64,000 nucleotides of DNA, taken from NCBI GenBank assembly GCA_024734555.1, contig JANPWX010000061.1, forward strand, positions 526,653 through 590,652, read 5' to 3'. The DNA comes from Trochalopteron elliotii. Lineage: Eukaryota > Chordata > Aves > Passeriformes > Leiothrichidae. Positions 26,795 to 37,014 of the stretch are shown piece after piece. The translations under genes and the position numbers were made by a program. The notes beneath the pieces are model-generated. The model saw only the letters and a list, made by a program, of their open reading frames with translations. It did no database searches and was not told the DNA's origin. The stretch's first letter is position 1; each line of letters begins with the position of its first letter.

Positions 26795-29700
26795 TGGTAC
26801 TCTCACCTCACAAACACTCTGAGCCAAGCAGGGATGTCACAGTTTGGTTCTTGTTTAGCACAAGAGAGGTCCACTCTTGGATTTTATAATGCTTCCAGAA
26901 GGGAAGGCAACTTTACAGGTTTTCGTTCAATCAAATGCATTAAGGGCTGTTCATTATGTATTTATTACCTCACTGGTGGATCCCACTCAAGTCTGAGGTA
27001 TTCTCAGGGGCTGCATTTGCCTGGGCACACACGTCTGGAGTACATGCCTCACCTCTTTCCCTGCAATTTGCCCTTCTGGAATTTGGCAGCATGGTCCAAG
27101 TGGCAGACTGTTGCTTCCTCCAGCTGGAAAAAAAATTGTTGGAATGCCATCATTTTCCCTGGTAAGAGGAGTAGTATAAATTAAAAAGAATCAGCAACAC
27201 AGGCACATTAATCTTCCTGATGCAATCCTACCTCTTGCACTTCCTGACATACATTTGATGTCGACTTAATTGTGCAGCCTTAAAGTAGGATTTGAGTATA
27301 TAAGTGCAAAAGCAGTAATAAACTGCAGATGCAAGCTAGAAGTTGTCTGCTGAAAACCGTGCAAGGGGTGGATGATGCACAGATCCTTGCAGCAAGGAGA
27401 TCGGGGCGACAAGTCTGGTGTTTTTTCACCATCCCTCTAGCTGGCCCTGAAAATCAGGCTTCACACAGGAGATCCTGTAAGGCTGTGAAGCATGTGGGGT
27501 CATCCTGGGGGTGTCCCTTTCTGCTCTCCATGGCACAAGAGAGATCTGACCCCAGCACAAGCAGCACGTGATTCGTGGTGCTCACATGGCACGTCCTCTT
27601 CATGCAGCTGCTTGCAGAGGTTTGCTTGGAAAGAAGGGCTGGTGTCACAGGTGAAATTTTAGAATGGGGCACAGAAAAACCTGGGTTTTCTTCTCAGTTT
27701 TGCTGGAAGAGGTCAGGAAAGTAATTTTGGGTCTTTTTGTTTTGAAGGTATCAGAAGATGTAAATAAATGCCTAGTGGGCTCTGAAGCATTCTTTGAAAT
27801 CAGTGGGAGATAGGTCTCTGAGACAGCAAAATCCCACACAAAGTGTTAGCATGCATCTTGAAGCGTTTAAACACCTTTAAAAATATGTCTCCAAAGTGTC
27901 TGAGCATAGGTTCCTGCATCTCCTAGGTATTTTTGAAATTGCATCCAGAGTTACTGAGATTTCCCCTAAAGAGCACCCTTTTGTTGTAATTTTCCCATTG
28001 GCTTAATTTTCTCTTGACTTGAAACATAATATATATTAACCTTCACTCATTTTTCTGTAGCAAAATGTAGAGAAGTGAAGCTGTTTCTTAGCTGGTTTAT
28101 TACAAAAAAAGGGAGCATATGGCTGATTGTGTCCCATCTGAAATGCAAATGGTGGAGCTACGTGGAAAGAATTGCTATTGCTTGAGCAATAAATGTTTCC
28201 TAATGAAGTGAGTTTGACTAAGGTGGGAAGCTGGAAATGGCTGCAGGAAGAAATGATGATGGTTAATATTTCAGTGGAGCAGAACATTCTTATTCTGCTG
28301 ATAAGGAGATTCTTGGGAAATGCACTGGATTTTTTTTCTTATATTCTGTATGTTTATCAGTGTGGGGAAATTGCTACACACAGGGAGTTAGATGCTTTTC
28401 ATTGAGTTATGAAATCATGTAATTTAATTTATAACCACAGCTTTTCACCACTGGCCTCTTTTTGAACTGAAGTTTTCTGTATCTTTTGAACATTTGGGGT
28501 AAATAGACCTACCCAGTGTGACAAAAAAAAGAAAAACTAAAAGAGAACAACTACTGGTTCCACTGTTTTCAATCACCCTGGGCACATTCCTGGAGGCCAG
28601 AAGCCAAATGGAGTGATCTGACCCACACTCTCTAATTCCCTCCTTCCTTTTTCCACCAAAGTTTTGTGTGTATCCCTCTACACCTTTAGTAGTCAAAGGT
28701 GTCCAGATGTCTGCTGCAAATGGGAGGTTGGACTGACTTTTAAACACTTTCTTAAATCAAGCAGTGAGGCTGGAGGCTTGACATTTCCATTACTTAGCTT
28801 TCCAAAGGGAGAGCAGTGGAGCTGGCACTGTGAGGTTCAGCACAACCAGTGGGCTGGAGATAGAGCATCAATCGCATTACTTTGCCTTAATGTCAGAAGG
28901 AGCTGGGAAGAGTTTAGGTAGCAGCATGTGCACAATTACGTGCTCAGAAGAGCTGGAGCAGCTGCCAGGTTAGACCTCTGGCTTTGTCCCCAAGCAAGAT
29001 CACGTTGGGTTTGCTGAGGCTGAGCTGTCTGTTACACGGCACAGTTGGGGGATGGAAGATTAGCCTGCCTCTCCCCTGCCAATGCCCAAGGGTGTTTGAC
29101 GTTGCTAATGATAATGAAATAGGAGAAAGCTAAAGAAAAGAAAAGAGTCTGCAGCCTGCTGTTGATGGAAATAATTAGGTTTCTCCATCCTAGAAGCATG
29201 GCGAGGGTTGCTGGGATCAGGATGTGTCCACGTTAGATCCAGAGCAGACTTTGGAAGTGAATGCCTCCCTGTCCTCTGGTTCACGTCCCAGGGCAGCCCA
29301 GGAGCTCACAAGCTGGGCTCTGGAGTCTCTGGAGATGGCCCTAAGCAATCTGAGCATGGGGCCACCACTGCCCTGCCTGCATTTGCCCACACTGTGCTTT
29401 TGGACATGGGAGCCTTCACCCTGCACAGAGCCCGACACCAGCTCAGGAGACCTCCCTGGGTAACACCTGGGTAAGGCTTTTTGCTTGGTGAGTTATCCAA
29501 GTGCTTCACAAAGTGCTTGTGCACAAAGCCTTCCCTAAAACAACATTCTCCTGGTTTTAGCAGTGAGTAGCCTTTCTGTGTCCAGGAGCTGGGGAGATCC
29601 CACCAGCCCGAGGCACAGAGAGAGTGTGGTCACAGCCCTGGTCCTGTGTCAGTCTTGGCAGGTGGTTTTATCCCAGTGGGGTAAAGTGAGGCTTCAGTAT

Positions 29701-30177
29701 CACATCTTCTGTTACAATCAGAGTGCCTCTAGTGCTGTAATTATTTTCAGAATTAAATCATAAATCAGTATAAACCCACGTTTATGTGGTATTACATACA
29801 ATGGACAGCACCTGAACAGAGGAGAATTTTGTGGCACCTTTGGTTTGCAGGAGGGCTCAGCAGCTTGCTTTATCTGCATATCTCTTTGGTTTACAGGAGA
29901 TTACAAGTGGTAATGCTGTGGTACAGTTTTTGTGTAAAACACTCTTCTTTTATCTTTCTTTTTGCTTGCTTTTATGTGCCTCTTCCCTCTCCCTGCATCT
30001 CATTTCCATTGAGAAATACAAATGACCTCTTGACAGAACTTTCTACTTTCATAATGTTGATTTGCATTGTACTGTTAGGATAATACAAACACTTGTATTT
30101 CTGAGATGTATTTATGATGTCTTGAAAAAAGTTTCTCATATTAGCCTCTTCTTTTTTCTCTTTCTGTATCTTTTCAG

Positions 30178-30326
30178 GTGTGTGTGCAACATTGACTGTT
30201 CTCAAACCAACTTCAATCCTCTTTGTGCTTCCGATGGGAAATCTTATGATAATGCATGTCAAATCAAAGAGGCATCATGCCAGAAACAGGAGAAAATTGA
30301 AGTCATGTCTTTGGGTCGATGTCAAG
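30178..30326 (+). CDS. TMEFF2: TMEFF2 exon: Kazal core of second follistatin-like module
   Basis: It begins with the last base of the split Trp codon and ends with the first base of an Asp codon. It reads CVCNIDCSQTNFNPLCASDG, then KSYDNACQIKEASCQKQEKI, then EVMSLGRCQ, equivalent to human residues 180-228 and, as far as I recall, identical. The Cys pattern and the NPLCASDGKSYDNAC signature are those of a Kazal/follistatin domain, disulphide-bonded and extracellular. The acceptor TTTTCAG|G follows a long pyrimidine tract; the donor is CAAG|GTAACT. Read-through past this donor stays open for 19 codons and stops inside an AATAAA hexamer (30381-30386). Confidence 0.98.
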
Positions 30327-31458
30327 GTAACTCTCATAACAAAACTCATTTCAAAGAATGTTTTCAATTTTTGTTCAGGGAATAAAAAAAAAAAGAACCA
30401 GGACTGACTTTTTATTTGGGAATTGCTACATTTCCATTAGACTGCTGCAGTTTCTGCTGTAGAGCACAGGCTTTGAGAGGTGAGAGGCAGAGTCCTCTGT
30501 GATGCAGACACAGGGAGGTGTGAGGGGGGCACCACTCCTAACCCTGCCCACAGCAGCAGCAGGGGGCTGCCCAGCCCTGCACTGGGCTCTGCATCAGTCA
30601 CCAGCTCCTGCCCAGGGCAGCTTGCCCAGAGCTCTGTCTGCCAGGAAGCAGTTGGAGCAGGACAGTGGGAATGCCCCTCAGATAGATTTTGCCACCCAGG
30701 ATGGATCCTCTGGTGCTGCTTTAACTGGAGCAGCATGAGGCAGTCTGGGGAGATTCTCCAAAGAGGTGCTCCCAAACACAGTGCTTGGGCTGGTTATTCA
30801 AGTGACCCTTGCTGAGTCCCATGATGCCCAAGATGCCTGGAAGGAAGTTTTCCAGTCATAGTTCGAGGCTATCTCTGTTTCTACATAAATATAGTACTTC
30901 TCTGTGCCCACCTCTTGGGCTACTACATCATCTGTAACCCTTGAGCTGACTTTTAAAACCTTGTTTTTCTCTAAAATAAAAATGAAGAGAATTTGCCTTT
31001 CAATAGCTCCTGTAAATAAAGTGTCTACTGAGGCTCAGACTCTCAATAGCTTTTTCCCTTAGATTCTAACCCATAAATCCTCAGTACATCTACTTACAAG
31101 GCCATAGTATACAGGTGTATTAAACACATTCCAGTTTACTCCTGTCTCTTTAAAGTTAACCACTCTAAGTGGCAGTTCATTTCAGGGTACATATTAAAAC
31201 TCCCCAATTACTTCAAGTAGAGCAGAAATGACAACTCCTGCTTCAGACTGATATATTTATCCCAGCTGCAATCTGTTACCACATATTGTTAGAAAAAAGA
31301 TCCTGCCGTTTTCACCTGGCAGGCCCAGGAGAGCCCTGCAGCCAGCAGAGATGATGTGTGTGCAAGTGAAGTTAGCTCTGCCTGGGCACTGTGGTTGGGG
31401 CATGGGCTGTATCGAGTCCAGGCTCCCCAGGCAACTCAACACATTTCTTTTCACACAG
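30327..31458 (+). other. TMEFF2: TMEFF2 intron (1.1 kb)
   Basis: It runs from GTAACT to CACACAG and splits an Asp codon as G|AC. The first 59 bases continue the open frame of the preceding exon to a TAA at 30383-30385. A GC-richer patch at 30480-30780 carries several overlapping open frames on both strands with no recognisable domain. Confidence 0.95.
30381..30386 (+). promoter_or_regulatory. TMEFF2: Candidate intronic poly(A) signal AATAAA
   Basis: The canonical hexamer lies 55 nt after the exon end and overlaps the TAA that ends the intron read-through frame. A T-rich stretch (GACTTTTTATTTGGG, from about 30404) lies downstream as a possible downstream element. An 11-A run follows immediately, so oligo-dT data here may reflect internal priming. 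Confidence 0.4.
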
Positions 31459-31518
31459 ACAATACTACAACAACTACAAAATCAGAAGATGGGCATTATG
31501 CAAGGACAGATTATGCAG
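31459..31518 (+). CDS. TMEFF2: TMEFF2 exon: Thr-rich linker between follistatin and EGF modules
   Basis: This 60-bp exon is phase 1 on both sides, so it could be skipped without a frameshift. It encodes (D)NTTTTTKSEDGHYARTDYA, equivalent to human residues 229-248. Asn in NTT is an N-glycosylation sequon, and the five-Thr run is a likely O-glycosylated stalk. The acceptor is CACACAG|AC and the donor GCAG|GTACGG. The Thr codons are ACT/ACA mixed, so it is not a pure triplet repeat. Confidence 0.97.
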
Positions 31519-32132
31519 GTACGGTTCCTATTCTGTGAGAATCACAATTCACAGGATCTGTGTAAGTCTCTTTTCTCCTTCTTTTGCTGAGGTGAAATGT
31601 CCTCATCCTCTACGGTTTTTCTGCTTTACTTTAAGAAAACACTGTCTTTCCATTACTCTTTCTTTTGCTACAAACTCTGTTCTTAATAAATGGGCTGCTT
31701 CTATTTTTGTCAACCTACAGCTCCTCTGGCCATAAAGCACCCGTTCTGACAGGGGAAATAAGTACTGTAAATTATTTGCCAGAATTAGTAGACATTTTTG
31801 AAAATCACAGAATCAGTGCACTAGATTATGCATATATTTGTCATGATGTACAAGTTTAAGGAAGTGAAAATCCAGCTCATAGGAGTGCTGGGATACCGTG
31901 AAACGCTGCCATAATAGATACCACCTGTCAGCATTTAACTATGAAGTTAATAAGGTTCTTAAAATGTGGGGGGTTTAAGTGATAAATGGGTTTAATTTAT
32001 TTAGAAGCTACAGTAAAATATAATGGCTGAATAGCCCTATATGGCACTTGAAATTAAAAACATGTAAATACTAGTGAGGTTTGGGAGGCATTTTTTACAC
32101 CCTTTGCCCGGGAGGATCGATTTAGAAATTGA

Positions 32133-32161
32133 ACGTGTGTGTGCGCGCGCACGTGCATGCA
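32133..32161. repeat. Alternating purine-pyrimidine tract (Z-DNA-prone)
   Basis: Every step over 29 nt alternates purine and pyrimidine: a GT run, then GCGCGCGC, then ACGTGCATGCA. The CG-rich centre is unusual for this CpG-poor intron. Confidence 0.7.
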
Positions 32162-33135
32162 AATGTTCACAGCTCAGGCTGAGAATGAAAGCCTCTGGGA
32201 AGGTCTGGTGAAAATGGGTCAGGTGATGCACTCATTGCTTCAGTTTCATGATGTTTCTGTGGTTTTGAAGTGTTGGGAGAGAGTAGGTGTGGATGGCTGG
32301 GTTTGCCTGAGCTGCATGGCTTGGGTGAAACCCAGGTGACGGTTTCACAGGTGTGAACATTTCCTGCTGGGAGACTCCTGAGGCAGTAGTTTTTCCAGCT
32401 GGCCATCTCCTGTGCAGGTCCTCTGTGCCATCCCTGTGACAGTGAGGTACCTAGCCTTAGAAGTGATTGTTTTGTTCCTACTTAAAACAGTGCATGATGA
32501 TTAAAACATAGAGCTCTGAATAAATGATGTCTCGGTGAGGCAGAGCAGTGCATGTGTTGGGGGGGGTTGCTGCAGCATGAAGCAGGGAGGATAGAAGTTG
32601 CTGTGGAAAGAAAATACTGGGATGAATTTCTAGAAGATCAAGGGTGAGCCACAGTCCAGGTGTTTCCTGCTGTCAAGGAGCCCTTCCACTGGTGAAGACA
32701 GGGACTTGCAAGGAGAAAAAAGTCTTCAGCATCTTTCCTCCAAACTCTTGATTACCTTCTGCTTTTTGTGGGAGGTAGTAGTCAGTTTTCTTAAAAGGCA
32801 GGAAAGACTGCTGTTGTGTCCTGTGGGGACAGCAGGCAGGAGATAAGGCCAAGTAGACCAAAATGATTTATTTTAAATTTAGAAACAAGGCCAAGCAATG
32901 TTATCTTAAGTCCTTTCTCTGTCTTGCTGGAGAGCTGAGGAGAGCACTGGCATCCCCAAGCCGAGGTGATGGCCTGGAGCCCCTTTTCACTGTGCAGTCT
33001 GTCCTACACTGCTGCTGTCTGGTGCATTTGCTTCAGGATGGCAGGGACCCACGTCAGCTAGAGAGGAGACAGCACGTTTAAGCATGGAGCAACTGAGTTG
33101 TAACAAGAAGGGAGGAAAGGCAGATTGGGGATTAG

Positions 33136-33150
33136 GGAGGAGGAGGAGGA
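33136..33150 (+). repeat. (GGA)5 in a purine-rich stretch
   Basis: Five GGA units lie inside a strongly purine-biased strand running from about 33104 to 33245. Confidence 0.6.
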
Positions 33151-34369
33151 GATAGCAGTGGTGACAAGAGAAAGGCACGTCATAGGTCATGGAGGAAGAG
33201 GAGCACAGAAGGCACCTTGAGCTCAAGTGAGCAGGAGGAAGAGAACAGCCCTTGCTTAAGAGAAATTATATTTCAGCCCACGTTCAAGCGGAAAGGTGGT
33301 GGGTAGAAGAAAATTGGCTGCAGCAAAGTGTTGTCAGGGGTTGGGAGCCAAGGAGGCACCTCAGGAGGAATCTGGGTTACTTGACAGGGAAGAGGGCAGA
33401 GCCAAGGCACAGAGGAGCAGGTCTGTGGTGGAGATGGTCTCCAAACACCAAGAGGTCAGGAGTGTGGGAGCAGATGGTCCAGTGAGAGATGACAAAGATC
33501 TTTGGAAAAGACACAGGGCACCTCCCTCCTCTACAGCCGTGGGAGTGCTGGAGGCATCCTGAATCAGCAGTGAAGTCCAGCAGGTGCCTCTGGAACAGGA
33601 AGACACTATTGTTGCACCTTAGAAAGCCACTTCTTGGGGTTTCTGATGTGGCTCAGACCCCAGTGGGCTTCTCAAGGGTTAGTGACTGTGATCCCTGGGC
33701 AGGTCTCATCAGGTTCTGTCTGTTGATTTAACCTCAGCCACAGTTGCCTGTGCCAGCTGATGTCTTTTTTGTGTGCACCTATTACTCTGGCTTAAATTCT
33801 TCATTTTTGCATACAGTAACAGCGTGTAGGGTGAAAAATGCTAGTTTATGCAGGGCAATCCGCATGCCTCCAGTGTCCCCAGATGTCTGGGGCATAAACC
33901 TGTCAGGAGATCTTAGGGGAATGGGACTGCTGTATCAAAAAGCTGCAGCAACTGCAGCCTTCCGGAAATAATCAGAGAAAAGGAAGGCAGCAGTATAAAA
34001 CTGAGGCTCAGTGAACATTCATGCATCAGCATTTGCCAGACAGGAAGCTCCGTGCCATCCTCATGTTCTTTCAGCTGCAGAAACATTTGATGGTGATGGC
34101 TGTGATGAGAATGTGGCATGTGCTACTTTTTTCCCACCTTCCTATGTCTTCACACAGGAAACACTGCCCTAACCATGGGAAGCCTTGTGTGAAAAAGCAA
34201 CAGTTCCTCAGCCTCTGAAGCAATTTCCCCAAGCCTGTGGCTTTCCACAGAATGCCTTTGTTCTCTGCCATTTAATGGCACTGAAAATCTCCAAGATCAT
34301 GAACACCACAAGCTTTTAAAAACATCGGCTTGTATGGACGGGCTTTCCCAGGGGAGAGCATAGCAGTGG

Positions 34370-34394
34370 GCATAATTGATGTTGTCAATTATGC
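34370..34394. promoter_or_regulatory. Perfect inverted repeat with homeodomain-like TAAT cores
   Basis: GCATAATTGA and TCAATTATGC are exact reverse complements separated by TGTTG, followed by CTAATGCAG. Each arm holds a TAATTG homeodomain-type core, so the pair could bind a homeodomain dimer. Binding is an inference. Confidence 0.35.
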
Positions 34395-35179
34395 TAATGC
34401 AGCCAAATGCTCTTTGCAGGGACTGTGGTGGCTGAGCAGGGCGGGATTTTCCATAACCACCCCCGCACGCCCACCATGGGGGCCCGGGGAGGCAGCAGCT
34501 CTGCAAACAGCCACAAGTCCCAACACCCAGCTGAGTTTTTCCATATGAAACTATTCAAACCGTCTGTTCAGTCAGCATCTTCACTCCCTCCTGGTCTTGC
34601 CAGCCCACTGATGCTCACCAATAATGCACAAATCTTTTGGTTTGCAAAGCGGAGGGTGCTTGTACCTTTGGGGGGTAAATCTTTCCCTTGGTTTTTAAGG
34701 GCTCGTGCTTTACGCAGGCAAGATTTATGCCTGCCCTCTACATGCCTGACCAATATCAGAGGCACCCCAAAAGCAGTACCCCTTTTTCAACAAAGCAAAC
34801 CTGAGAAGAGTGAGCTGTAGGAGGCCCTTCTCTGACCCTGTCCTGCTTCTCCAGGGTCACCATTCCACCCTGGCCATGGCTGCATGTGCCACATGGTGTC
34901 TGTACTCCATTTCTGCCTCTGTGCAGTTCTGGCCTCTCCTTTTTCTGAAACTCTGAGGTATTTATCAGACTTGGGGAGATTTTCACTCTCCTCAACAAAT
35001 GGCAGATCGTTGACCTTGATCAAGTTTGTGCAGTGAGATTTGGTTTTACTGAATAAATGAATGGGGGTGATTTTCCCCTCAAATCCAATAGAAATACACT
35101 TTATCTTGCAATTTCCATGAAGGAGCATTTTGAAGCATTTTAAGTGTAATGTATGTTTTAGAATGTAGTGTCTGAGCTG

Positions 35180-35580
35180 AAAGTCCTGTGATGGATGTTT
35201 TCTTGAATTTCCCCATTATATGCATAACTAAGGCTGTTTTGGTGGCATTTTGGAATTCAGAGTCCAGGCAATCAAGGAATCCTCATCTTGTTAATCCACT
35301 TGCCTGTTTATTTATATTCTTCACTATTTATATTCTCTTCTTAAAATCTGGATATTAGCAATTATCCCCCTAATGACTTTATCCTTTCTCATTATCAAAT
35401 TACAGAAGGGTTTTTTTCAAGCCATTTTGAGCACCATAAGGAATAAGTCAGTATGGATGTGCCATATTTCAGTGTTATATATTCATGAAAATTGTCGGCG
35501 AAGACAATGACAAATTTGATAGACCTATTCAATAATATCATCTTCCAGGCCAGACAAACCTCCCCATATGAGCATTGATT
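35180..35580. promoter_or_regulatory. Candidate conserved noncoding element with paired SOX-like sites
   Basis: This AT-rich complex sequence has no repeat or open frame. It contains ATTGTC and GACAAT, exact inverted repeats six bases apart at 35491-35508, each carrying the ATTGT/ACAAT core of SOX proteins, with two CpGs otherwise in a CpG-free stretch. A short direct repeat (ATTTATATTCT) lies near 35311 and 35325. Conservation was not tested. Confidence 0.3.
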
Positions 35581-36164
35581 AGATCAAGTCTCAGCAGCTG
35601 AATACCAGCAGCACAGAGCAGCTGATGGGAAGGGGGAAGGAGGCATTCTCAGCCCAAATAGTCTCCCCTGGTGTAAAATGTGCATCCACAAGGGGTCAGT
35701 TTGAGGTGTATTTTGGGTTTCTTGAGAGCAGTAAACTCTCTCTTGGCAGCAGCCCCAGGTGGTGCCTTCTGGGCTCTTGGGGAGTGCTGGGACTCTGCTG
35801 CAGGCAGTGCCTTGGCCCGTCCTGCCAGTGCTGTTGCTGTGCCCAGAAGCGATAACGAGCACAAAATGCTGCACGTCTGCTCATGGCTGCTCTGTTCCCT
35901 GCTCACCCTCCTGGCTTCCCATGGGATTTCAAACCTGCATGACAGTCTTGGATGTTTTTCAGAGCTCTTCCTGGCACCGGGGCCGTCCTGGCACTCCTGG
36001 GGGTGCTGGGGCGAGTAATCCAGCAGATGGCTGTGGTGCCCAAGCAAACTCTGAGCTCCACCAAAAAGGGCAAAATCCATCTGTGTCAACACATCAGCTT
36101 CTCTTGGCTGGGCCACAGCTCTGGGATGAAGGCCATGAGAGCCATGGCACACTACAAGGATAGA

Positions 36165-36218
36165 GAAGAGTCTCGGACTCTTCAATGAGTCCCTTCAAAA
36201 GTCCAAGAGTCTTGGACT
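36165..36218. repeat. Two adjacent perfect hairpins with related arms
   Basis: GAAGAGTC-TCG-GACTCTTC (36165-36183) and AGTCCAAG-AGT-CTTGGACT (36200-36218) are both perfect 8-bp stems with 3-nt loops, separated by 16 nt. Both carry the GACTCTT/AAGAGTC or GACT words, as does the spacer (GAGTCCC). No family is recognised. Confidence 0.6.
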
Positions 36219-36882
36219 CCAAAATAAATACAATTCAGTCACAGCCATCTTCATTGTCTGTAACAGGCCTGGAGAGTAGCCAGGAATCAAAACAGAAGTG
36301 CTGAATTTCTATAGTGATTATTTTTTTTTTTTCCCTGAACTAAAATATGAGAACTTCAGACTAGATTCCTCCTCCAGATCATAACATTTTCAAAGTAGGT
36401 TAAGTTTGGAGTCTAAACCACTTGACATTGTCTGTTTAAATTAAATTTTGTGTCTACAACTATGTCAGCCATTTGCTGAACTGCTGAAGAATAATAAAGC
36501 CCCAGAGCTTAGCTATGGGATATAAACTGTGGTGCATTTTTGCTCTGCCTTTGTGAACCAGGCTTTCCTTTCTGCTTAATGGAATTAGCAAGTGAGACAC
36601 AAAGCTGAACACTGTGCAACCCTCACAGCTAGAGAGAAACTATTTCTCATCTGCAGCTTTGTAAAAATGTGAGCTAAATTACATCCTTGCATATGCAGAT
36701 TTGCTTGGCTTTCAATTCCTCAGACTCAGAGTCAGAGGTTGTCACACTAAATAAATAGATTGTGTAGAAAGCCTTCCTGCTATTCCATCAAATCACTTAA
36801 AAAATGAAAAAAAACTTGATTTAAATATTTTGACAGCTGTGAGGCAGCATGAGTGCTGTTTAGGTGCAGCCTCACCTGTGCT

Positions 36883-36902
36883 CACACACACACACACACA
36901 CA
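36883..36902. repeat. (CA)10 microsatellite
   Basis: Ten uninterrupted CA units; a standard dinucleotide repeat. Confidence 0.95.
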
Positions 36903-36977
36903 CTCCAACCTGTGGAAGAAAAGAATGGTACAATTGATACATTTTTTTGAAAACAGGAAGATTTTAAATGTTGCTTG

Positions 36978-37014
36978 AATTGTTATTTGCATTTCCAAAT
37001 TGCTATTTGCATTT
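36978..37014. promoter_or_regulatory. 20-bp-period duplication carrying two octamer sites
   Basis: AATTGTTATTTGCATTT is followed 20 bp later by the same 17 bases with one T-to-C change. Each holds a perfect ATTTGCAT, the POU-factor octamer, at 36985-36992 and 37005-37012. The 20-bp spacing puts both sites on the same helix face. Function is an inference. Confidence 0.4.

Larger units (their letters stand above)
10133..30177 (+). other. TMEFF2: TMEFF2 intron (about 20 kb) inside the second follistatin module
   Basis: It starts GTACAG and ends with a long pyrimidine tract and TTTTCAG, splitting a Trp codon as TG|G. No coding exon was recognised. It contains one solo-LTR-like insertion (22840-23273), a candidate conserved element at 18720-19160, a 13-bp tandem duplication at 14422-14447, and two copies of a 33-bp sequence at 25261-25293 and 26762-26794. 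T and A runs occur at about 12678 and 22000. Clusters of short overlapping open frames near 13.9-14.6 kb and 18-18.7 kb coincide with GC-richer DNA and look non-coding. Confidence 0.9.
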
